The notes under the pieces are model-generated. The model made no database searches, was not told the DNA's origin, and was given only the letters and a program-made list of their open reading frames with translations. DNA of 64,000 nucleotides from DAOUJW01 sp034422115. GTDB taxonomy: Bacteria > Chloroflexota > Dehalococcoidia > Lucifugimonadales > UBA2985. Every line of letters begins with the position of its first letter. The stretch's first letter is position 1. The DNA is taken from positions 62,001 through 126,000 of the forward strand of contig DAOUJW010000025.1 of assembly GCA_034422115.1 (NCBI GenBank). Reading direction: 5' to 3'. Below are positions 59,081 through 64,000 of the stretch, in pieces. A program made the translations under genes and the position numbers.

Positions 59081-59446
59081 TCAGACTCCGCGCCTTTGCA
59101 TAACGTCGGTCCTTCTCGTCCTAGCGGTTCGGGCAAGTTGTTCGATCCGGGACACCTCTGCGTCCAGTGTGTTTAGACCCAGCTCAGTGAGGCGGTAGTA
59201 GCGTCGACGCTCATCGTCGAGGTCGGGATCCGGTCGTTCGGAACTCACTTCGATTAGCTTTACCTTTAGCATCTGCTTGACTGCTCCGTACAACGTGCCT
59301 GGCCCCATTGTCACCGCTCCATCGGTAAATGCCTCGACCTCCTTCATGATCGCGTAGCCATGCTTGTCTCCAGTAGTCAGGGCGAGCATTATATGTAGCT
59401 GTGAAAGAGGTAGAGGGAGCAAGTCCGAAGGTGTTTGGCTTTGCAA
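59081..59446 (-). CDS. PadR family transcriptional regulator
   Basis: This 121-residue winged-helix regulator has LHIMLALTTGDKHGYAIMKEVE, MGPGTLYGAVKQMLKVKLIE and RRRYYRLTELGL, all typical of PadR. PadR repressors respond to small molecules and control adjacent transporters. The ABC ATPase and permease genes follow on the same strand. A strong promoter with an AT-rich inverted repeat lies upstream. Confidence 0.88.
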   Translation of the reverse strand: MQSQTPSDLLPLPLSQLHIMLALTTGDKHGYAIMKEVEAFTDGAVTMGPGTLYGAVKQMLKVKLIEVSSERPDPDLDDERRRYYRLTELGLNTLDAEVSRIEQLARTARTRRTDVMQRRGV

Positions 59447-59519
59447 TGTCGTTTCACCTTTCTAAAACTGGCAGGCAATCTGTTCCCATTCAAGGGCGCA
59501 AATACATATTACGCAGGAC

Positions 59520-59563
59520 GATATATCGGCAGACAATATAACGACATACAATATATCTGTCAA
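59520..59563 (-). promoter_or_regulatory. padR promoter with overlapping inverted repeat
   Basis: On the minus strand TTGACA (59563-59558) and TATATT (59540-59535) are exactly 17 bases apart. The arms GATATAT (59520-59526) and ATATATC (59551-59557) flank the -10 region, a likely PadR operator. Confidence 0.7.
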
Positions 59564-59731
59564 GGGAAAACCCAGGGAGCCGCTGCTGAATGAAGGCACT
59601 AGTTGAGGAGACCAACTCCGAGACCCTTGGGGTCAACGTAAACGCTGCGGCGGAGAGCAAGGCCTCAACTCATGGCTGGCAGAGACGATAGAAAAGGCGG
59701 TTGGGGGACTATAAGATATGCCTCGCTGGAT

Positions 59732-59760
59732 TTGACGTACCACACGGGACAATCTATCAT
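59732..59760 (+). promoter_or_regulatory. Promoter of tRNA-Thr copy 1
   Basis: TTGACG (59732-59737) and TATCAT (59755-59760) are separated by 17 bases, 25 bases before the tRNA. Confidence 0.65.
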
Positions 59761-59785
59761 TATTGGGTGGACTTCCCGCCGCAGC

Positions 59786-59857
59786 GCCAGCGTAGCTCAG
59801 TGGTAGAGCAGCGGTTTCGTAAACCGCAGGTCAAGGGTTCGAATTCCCTCGCTGGCA
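59786..59857 (+). tRNA. tRNA-Thr(CGT), copy 1
   Basis: A 7-base acceptor stem GCCAGCG/CGCTGGC, D arm GCTC...GAGC, anticodon arm GCGGT-TTCGTAA-ACCGC and TTCGAAT T-loop give anticodon CGT. The discriminator is A and no CCA is encoded. The T stem has a weak A-C pair and one G-T. It is nearly identical to copy 2. Confidence 0.9.
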
Positions 59858-59886
59858 ATAGACGCATACTTCCAAGGAGGGGCGCG

Positions 59887-60162
59887 ATGGTTCGTCCAAT
59901 TGAGGTTGAAGCGCGGCCGGGTTACCGGATATGGCTGCAATACTCGGACGGCGTAGCCGGAGAGATTGACCTTTCGGACGTGGCTGGGAAGGGGATTTTC
60001 AAGGCTTGGTATGAGCCGGGATGCTTCCAGAAAGTATACATTGCTCCCCACAGAGCTATAGCGTGGAATGATGAGGTTGAGCTTTGTCCCAACGCCCTCT
60101 ATATGGAACTTACCGGCAAATCCTGGGAGGAGTTGCCGGAGGAAGTGGATGTGGCGGGGTGA
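59887..60162 (+). CDS. DUF2442 protein
   Basis: This 91-residue protein matches DUF2442: YRIWLQYSDGVAGEIDLSD near the front and IAWNDEVELCPNALYMELTG near the end. A longer frame runs through the tRNA, but the ATG at 59887 has AGGAGG upstream. DUF2442 proteins are repeatedly paired with DUF4160 and are considered TA-like partners. The ribosome binding site is the one duplicated from in front of the VOC gene. Confidence 0.8.
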   Translation: MVRPIEVEARPGYRIWLQYSDGVAGEIDLSDVAGKGIFKAWYEPGCFQKVYIAPHRAIAWNDEVELCPNALYMELTGKSWEELPEEVDVAG

Positions 60163-60168
60163 TGGAGA

Positions 60169-60429
60169 GTGCCTGAAATCTGCCGTTTCTACGGCATCAT
60201 CATTCGTATGTACTCCCGTGATCATACTCCGCCGCACTTTCATGCAGAATACGGCGGCATTGAAGCATCGGTCCCAATAGATGCCCCGGGCCAAATGCGC
60301 GGCCGCCTGCCGGCAAGGGCTCAAAGGCTTGTGGTTGAATGGGCGTTGCTTCACCAAACGGAACTGAGAGAAGCCTGGGACCGGGCAAGTCGCCTGGAGC
60401 CTCCTGGCAGTATTGCCCCGCTGGAGTAA
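60169..60429 (+). CDS. DUF4160 protein
   Basis: This 86-residue protein matches DUF4160: GIIIRMYSRDHTPPHFHAEYGG at the front and LVVEWALLHQTELREAWDRA in the second half. It starts at GTG six bases after the DUF2442 stop. The family is widespread beside DUF2442 and often listed as a putative toxin, but activity is unproven. Confidence 0.8.
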   Translation: MPEICRFYGIIIRMYSRDHTPPHFHAEYGGIEASVPIDAPGQMRGRLPARAQRLVVEWALLHQTELREAWDRASRLEPPGSIAPLE

Positions 60430-60527
60430 AGCCTTACAAAAGCAAGAGGCGTCAGCAGTACGATATTGAGAATACCAGGGCCCTTTGGCAAGAGTACAGA
60501 CGCCGCAAGCAGCAGGAGGAGTAGGAA

Positions 60528-60845
60528 ATGGCTCTCACCCGTGATTTCAAGGAAACGGTGCAGGCCAGCGCCCGGCGCGACTTGGCTTTCCGGGAAGGGC
60601 TTTTGAAGGAGGGTATAGAATGCCTGCTCTCAGGCGACCTGGACGCCGGCAAGATAGTGCTGCGTGATTACATCAACGCCACAATAGGATTTGAGAAACT
60701 GGGTTCCCTTACCAACAAACATCCCAAGAGCCTCATGCGCATGTTCGGGCCGGCAAGCAATCCCCATGCCCGGAACCTGTTTGAGGTCATAAGACAGATG
60801 CAACGATACGAAGGCATACAGCTTGAGGTGAACGCGGTCCGATAG
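60528..60845 (+). CDS. HTH-type antitoxin / transcriptional regulator
   Basis: This 105-residue protein has the pattern of small XRE/HigA-like addiction-module regulators: ALTRDFKETVQASARRD, VLRDYINATIGFEKLG and KHPKSLMRMFGPASNPHARNLFEVI. AGGAGGAG precedes the ATG. It is the third gene between the two tRNA copies and probably autoregulates the module. Confidence 0.72.
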   Translation: MALTRDFKETVQASARRDLAFREGLLKEGIECLLSGDLDAGKIVLRDYINATIGFEKLGSLTNKHPKSLMRMFGPASNPHARNLFEVIRQMQRYEGIQLEVNAVR

Positions 60846-60903
60846 AATGAGGTGTACAGGCTGCATGGGGTGACGAGGTGGGTAATGCTGAATGTCATGG
60901 GCA

Positions 60904-60932
60904 TTGCGGCATTGCAAAAGGTGGATTATATT
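60904..60932 (+). promoter_or_regulatory. Promoter of tRNA-Thr copy 2
   Basis: TTGCGG (60904-60909) and TATATT (60927-60932) are separated by 17 bases, nine bases before the tRNA. Confidence 0.55.
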
Positions 60933-60941
60933 AACTCCAAC

Positions 60942-61016
60942 GCCAGCGTAGCTCAGTGGTAGAGCAGCGGTTTCGTAAACCGCAGGTCAAGGGTTCGAAT
61001 CCCCTCGCTGGCTCCA
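60942..61016 (+). tRNA. tRNA-Thr(CGT), copy 2
   Basis: It has the same cloverleaf and anticodon loop TTCGTAA as copy 1, with a T-stem C restoring a G-C pair. The discriminator is T and CCA follows at 61014-61016. It is followed closely by the VOC gene, which probably reflects the original arrangement. Confidence 0.9.
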
Positions 61017-61041
61017 GACACAAACTTCCAAGGAGGGTGTA

Positions 61042-61455
61042 ATGTTCAAGAAAATAAGGTATTTCTCCATTGCCGTAACGGACCTGGATGAGGGGATGAA
61101 GAAGTTTGAGAGTCTCTTTGGGCTGACGGCGATGACGGAGCCCTTCGAGCAGCGATGGGGCTTCAAGGGCGTCATGCTGGGCAACGGCGAGGACAGGCTT
61201 ATCGAGATGATACAGCCGTCGGACCCGGACAGCGCGCTGGCCCGCTTTATGAAGGAGAGGGCTATCCCGTCCAACCCCAACGGCGAGGGCCTCTACCTGG
61301 TGAGCGTGGAGGTGGATGACATCAATGAGACGGTGAAGCAGATACGGGAGGCGGGAGGCCGCGTGACACAGGACGAGAACTCGCCGAACACGGCCTGGGT
61401 GCATCCCACCACCAGCAACTTTGCCTTCATGGAACTGACCCAGCCCTCCGAGTAA
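61042..61455 (+). CDS. VOC family protein (glyoxalase / epimerase-like)
   Basis: This 137-residue protein has the VOC two-module fold: KKIRYFSIAVTDLDEGMKKFE, a middle RLIEMIQPSDPDSALARFM and YLVSVEVDDINETVKQIREAGG. The middle segment recalls methylmalonyl-CoA epimerase, but the metal ligands are not all clear. AAGGAGGG precedes the ATG. It lies directly behind tRNA-Thr copy 2. Confidence 0.8.
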   Translation: MFKKIRYFSIAVTDLDEGMKKFESLFGLTAMTEPFEQRWGFKGVMLGNGEDRLIEMIQPSDPDSALARFMKERAIPSNPNGEGLYLVSVEVDDINETVKQIREAGGRVTQDENSPNTAWVHPTTSNFAFMELTQPSE

Positions 61456-61475
61456 CTGCGCCCGACATCCTTCAC

Positions 61476-61919
61476 ATGGCTGAGAACAAGACGCAGAAGA
61501 CTGGGGCAAGCGTAGACGACTTCCTGGTGTCGGTCTCCAACCGGCAGCGCCGGGAGGACGGCCTTGTCCTCTTGGACATGATGAAGGACGTGACCGGCCT
61601 GGAGCCGGAGATGTGGGGGCCCAGCATCATTGGCTTTGGGGAGTACCACTACAGGTACGAGTCCGGCCGGGAAGGCGACATGCCCTTGGTCGGGTTCTCG
61701 CCCAGGAGCAAGAGCCTTTCCCTCTATCTCACCCCCGGATTCGAGGAGTACCACAATGACCTCCTCTCCAGGCTGGGGAAACACAGCACCGGGGTGTCCT
61801 GTCTCTACATCAACAAGCTGGCAGACGTGGACAGGGACGTGCTCCGGGAGCTCATCGCCAAGTCGTACCGGTTCATGCGGGACGAGGGACTGCCGTTTCC
61901 TGACGCGACTACCCGTTGA
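61476..61919 (+). CDS. DUF1801 (YdhG-like) protein
   Basis: This 147-residue protein matches DUF1801: SVDDFLVSVSNRQRREDGLVL, MWGPSIIGFGEYHYRYESGREGD and SLSLYLTPGFEEY. The family is widespread and uncharacterised. It follows the VOC gene by 20 bases. Confidence 0.78.
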   Translation: MAENKTQKTGASVDDFLVSVSNRQRREDGLVLLDMMKDVTGLEPEMWGPSIIGFGEYHYRYESGREGDMPLVGFSPRSKSLSLYLTPGFEEYHNDLLSRLGKHSTGVSCLYINKLADVDRDVLRELIAKSYRFMRDEGLPFPDATTR

Positions 61920-62012
61920 CGCGCGCAGGCCCGTCGTTTCGGGTGGAGTCGAGCGCGTGCAATGTGTTACAATAGAAGATAGCTACGTACAGTTTGGTCA
62001 GAGGGAGCAGAC

Positions 62013-63134
62013 ATGGAAGAAGTATTGAGAGAAGCCAAGAATCTCCTGGGCAAGGGCGAGCCGTTTGTGGTCGCCACGGTGGTGGGCACCAAGGGTTCCA
62101 CTCCACAGAAGCCGGGGGCCAAGCTCCTGGTGCGCGAGGACGGCAGCGGGGTGGGCACGCTGGGTGGCGGCTGTGTTGAGGGGGATATCTGGTTCGCAGC
62201 CAAGATGCTGCTGAAGGACGGCGGCGAGGCCACCGTTACGGACTACACGCTGAACGAGGACGTCGCGGCCAGGGAGGGCCTGGTTTGCGGCGGCACTATG
62301 TACTTCCTGATTGACCCGGTGTTCGACCCCAAGCAGGTTGAGGCGCCCATCAACAACATAGTGAGCGCATATGACGGCAGCTCCAGCGTGGGCACGGCCA
62401 CTCTCCTGAAGCCGTCCAGGGAGAAGGGCAAGATTGGGGACAAGCTGTACATTGGGCAGGACGGCAAGGTCTACGGTTCCCTGGGCGATCCGGCAAGGGA
62501 TAAAGAGGTGGAGTCACAGCTTCGGGAGCTTGTGGACTACGGCCGAGTGAAGTCCATCAAGACCCAGGACGGCGCGGAGGTCTTCATGGAGGGCTTCACC
62601 ATGCCCGCCGCGGTGGTCATCGCCGGCGGCGGCCACATCGGGAAGTCGCTTGCGCCCCTGGTGAAGATGCTCGGCCTGCGACTGTGGGTCGTTGACGACC
62701 GGCCGGAGTTCGCCAACATGGACAGGTTCCCGGAGGCGGACGGCGTCATCGTCGCCGACTACGCCGAGGGCCTGCAGCAGATCGACATGCGGCCCAACAC
62801 CTCCGTTGTGGTGGCTACAAGGGGCCACCGGCAGGACGACCTTGCGCTGGAGGCGGCGGTCCGCAGCCCCGCGGGGTACGTGGGCCTGGTGGGCAGCAAG
62901 CGCAAGACCATCCTCATCTACGAGGAGCTGCTCAAGCACGGCATCCCCCTGGAGAGGCTCAAGGCCGTTCACGCTCCCATTGGCCTGGACATCGGCGCCA
63001 AGACGCCGGAGGAGATTGCGGTGAGCATTGTGTCCGAGATTGTGGCCTTCCGCGAGGGGCGACCGGGCAAGACGCTCACAATGGAGAACCGCTACCTCAA
63101 CAACGCCGCCAAGAAGCTGGGGGTCCTCGTCTAG
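62013..63134 (+). CDS. XdhC/CoxI family molybdenum hydroxylase accessory protein
   Basis: This 373-residue protein has an N-terminal XdhC_CoxI domain (VVGTKGSTPQKPGAKLLV, GTLGGGCVEGD) and a C-terminal Rossmann domain (VVIAGGGHIGKSLAPLVKMLGL). XdhC proteins bind the molybdenum cofactor, help sulfurate it and insert it into xanthine dehydrogenase-type enzymes. The target enzyme is not in the window. GAGGGAG precedes the ATG. Confidence 0.9.
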   Translation: MEEVLREAKNLLGKGEPFVVATVVGTKGSTPQKPGAKLLVREDGSGVGTLGGGCVEGDIWFAAKMLLKDGGEATVTDYTLNEDVAAREGLVCGGTMYFLIDPVFDPKQVEAPINNIVSAYDGSSSVGTATLLKPSREKGKIGDKLYIGQDGKVYGSLGDPARDKEVESQLRELVDYGRVKSIKTQDGAEVFMEGFTMPAAVVIAGGGHIGKSLAPLVKMLGLRLWVVDDRPEFANMDRFPEADGVIVADYAEGLQQIDMRPNTSVVVATRGHRQDDLALEAAVRSPAGYVGLVGSKRKTILIYEELLKHGIPLERLKAVHAPIGLDIGAKTPEEIAVSIVSEIVAFREGRPGKTLTMENRYLNNAAKKLGVLV

Positions 63135-63148
63135 GGAATCTCTGAAAT

Positions 63149-63216
63149 CGTCGTTCCTGCGAAAGCAGGAACCTCTGCCCCGCTACGTTTAGATTCCTGC
63201 TTCCGCAGGAATGACG
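63149..63216. repeat. Paired hairpin repeat (family A)
   Basis: CGTCGTTCCTGCGAAAGCAGG and ATTCCTGCTTCCGCAGGAAT lie between xdhC and the mocA-like gene. Confidence 0.75.
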
Positions 63217-63267
63217 GGGTGGTAGAATGGCGCTCTGATCGTTCAGAGGTTTCCTAAGCATAATGCC

Positions 63268-63870
63268 ATGTCCGGGGTCTCTGCCATCATCCTGGCCGCG
63301 GGCGAGTCGACTCGCATGGGGCGGCTCAAGGCCCTTCTGTCCTGGCAGGGACGGACGCTGATAGAGTACCAGGTTGAGTCTCTCAAAGAGGCCGGGGTTG
63401 AACAGGTGGTAGTGGTGGTGGGCCATCGATGGCAGGAGGTGGAAGCTCCGGTGCGCGGTCAGCCCGGCGTCGAGACGGCGGTGAACCCGGACTATCAGCA
63501 GGGAAAAACTACGTCAATTAAGGCTGGCCTGTCGCGGGTGTCGCCATCTGCGCAGGCCATTCTTGTTCTCGCGGTAGACCAGCCGAGACCCGTCGGCATC
63601 CTCAAGGCCCTTATCGACGCCCATCTGGAGTGGGGCAGCCTCATCACCTGCCCGGAGCACGGCGGTCACAGGGGACATCCCTTCATATTCTCCGCCACGC
63701 TCATGCCGGAGCTCACGGCCATCACGGAGGAGGGCCAGGGGCTGCGGGAGGTGGTGGACAGGCACAGGGCTGACACCTACCGGATGGCGGTGGACAACCC
63801 CATCGTGCACGCGGATACTAACTCTCCGGGGGACCTGAAGGAGGCGGAGCGTCTGTTTAAGGGGTTGTGA
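63268..63870 (+). CDS. MocA-like molybdenum cofactor cytidylyltransferase
   Basis: This 200-residue nucleotidyltransferase has the signature ILAAGESTRMGRLKALLSW, the DQP segment (VDQPRPVGI) and GHRGHPFIF. MocA adds CMP to Mo-molybdopterin for xanthine dehydrogenase-type enzymes. The position next to xdhC supports this over MobA. The start is ATG at 63268. Confidence 0.88.
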   Translation: MSGVSAIILAAGESTRMGRLKALLSWQGRTLIEYQVESLKEAGVEQVVVVVGHRWQEVEAPVRGQPGVETAVNPDYQQGKTTSIKAGLSRVSPSAQAILVLAVDQPRPVGILKALIDAHLEWGSLITCPEHGGHRGHPFIFSATLMPELTAITEEGQGLREVVDRHRADTYRMAVDNPIVHADTNSPGDLKEAERLFKGL

Positions 63871-63917
63871 GACCTGCTATAAGCGCAATTTCAGCTACAT
63901 AAGTGTAGGAGGTAATC

Positions 63918-64000
63918 ATGGCGGGGTATTTTTACGTGTGGCAGCTGGCGGATGGGGATGAGGACTGGGACGAAGATGAGGGCGACGACGATGACTACGA
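63918..64000 (+). CDS. Acidic protein, N-terminal fragment (cut by window end)
   Basis: An ATG behind AGGAGGT begins a frame open to the window edge. The 27 visible residues start MAGYFYVWQLADGDED and continue as an almost unbroken Asp/Glu run. No family can be assigned from this fragment. Confidence 0.45.
   Translation, partial: MAGYFYVWQLADGDEDWDEDEGDDDDY

Larger units (their letters stand above)
59447..59785. other. Gap between padR and the first tRNA-Thr
   Basis: This 339-base stretch holds the divergent padR promoter and operator region and the tRNA promoter. A 33-codon frame at 59590 has no convincing ribosome binding site and is not called. Nothing else is supported. Confidence 0.5.
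59786..61037. other. Candidate insertion module 3 (DUF2442-DUF4160-HTH between tRNA copies)
   Basis: A 96-base direct repeat (59786-59881 and 60942-61037, six differences, no gaps) covers the whole tRNA plus the next 24 bases including an AGGAGG site. Between the copies lie three small genes typical of TA or accessory modules. No recombinase is present. Confidence 0.6.

Noticed and set aside
59590..59691. 33-codon frame before the first tRNA-Thr
   Set aside because: It has no good ribosome binding site and no recognisable sequence, so it may be chance.
60339..60524. 61-codon frame overlapping the DUF4160 gene
   Set aside because: A third of it overlaps DUF4160 and it has no supported start. 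The end only carries the ribosome binding site for the HTH gene.
14905..63216. CRISPR array
   Set aside because: The repeated units are scattered over the whole window, occur in inverted pairs, and have no regular spacers. No cas1 or cas2 is present, and the Cas4-like nuclease stands alone.

Overview
The window is a gene-dense, high-GC bacterial chromosome segment. Its gene content fits Chloroflexota (Dehalococcoidia / SAR202-like). Pointers are two class III CoA-transferases, paired acyl-CoA dehydrogenases and enoyl-CoA hydratases, desulforedoxin-like microproteins, Rieske proteins, and a LexA operator of the GAAC-N4-GTTC type. Several genes start with TTG or GTG behind good AGGAG-type ribosome binding sites. 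The taxonomic call is inference; no rRNA gene is present.

Layout: 1-5064 holds the end of coaE, a MoxR/CbbQ-type AAA+ ATPase, a Nudix CoA diphosphatase and a very large VWA protein. 5400-11050 (minus) is a gliding-type ABC system (ATPase, permease, GldG-like, DUF4340) ending in cinA. 11206-13504 (minus) is a toxin-antitoxin and accessory patch: two vapBC pairs, a retropepsin-like protease and a PaREP1/HEPN-like protein. 13575-19178 is an acyl-CoA block of two CoA-transferases and two acyl-CoA dehydrogenases. 19457-30835 is housekeeping: a lipoprotein, YqeK, an NDUFA9-like protein, folC, fabF, selA, an M50 protease, tyrA-aroA and gmk. 31117-42963 has tandem Rieske proteins, queF-yhhQ, proS, a Cas4-like nuclease, an aldo/keto reductase, an EVE protein, lexA, an HNH nuclease, a CvpA-like protein, metG and a polyprenyl synthase. 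43213-45701 is a defence patch: a BglII-like restriction-modification pair, then a PLD nuclease with a DpnI_C-like winged helix. 46031-55844 has an amidohydrolase, lipA, desulforedoxin-like microproteins, acylphosphatase, moeA, a flippase-like protein, a nucleotidyltransferase, rarA and the first enoyl-CoA hydratase. 55921-64000 has the second hydratase, an ABC/PadR operon, two tRNA-Thr copies around a DUF2442/DUF4160/HTH module, a VOC protein, xdhC, a mocA-like gene and the start of an acidic protein.

The most unusual pattern is that three accessory modules are each bracketed by a second copy of adjacent host sequence. The HEPN/protease module (about 12698-13600) lies between two copies of the CoA-transferase 3' end. 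The restriction-modification module (about 42928-44810) lies between two copies of the polyprenyl synthase 3' end. The TA-like module (about 59786-61037) lies between two copies of tRNA-Thr(CGT) with its downstream leader. In the two protein cases the copy includes the stop codon plus GGG and differs from the original only at synonymous third positions. No integrase or transposase is visible in any of them.

Tandem paralogues are also frequent: CoA-transferases, acyl-CoA dehydrogenases, Rieske proteins, desulforedoxin-like proteins and enoyl-CoA hydratases. Intergenic spaces carry two families of dispersed hairpin repeats, and one family appears to supply stop codons to neighbouring genes. moeA, xdhC and the mocA-like gene point to molybdenum hydroxylase maturation; selA points to selenocysteine use. 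The enzymes they would serve lie outside the window.
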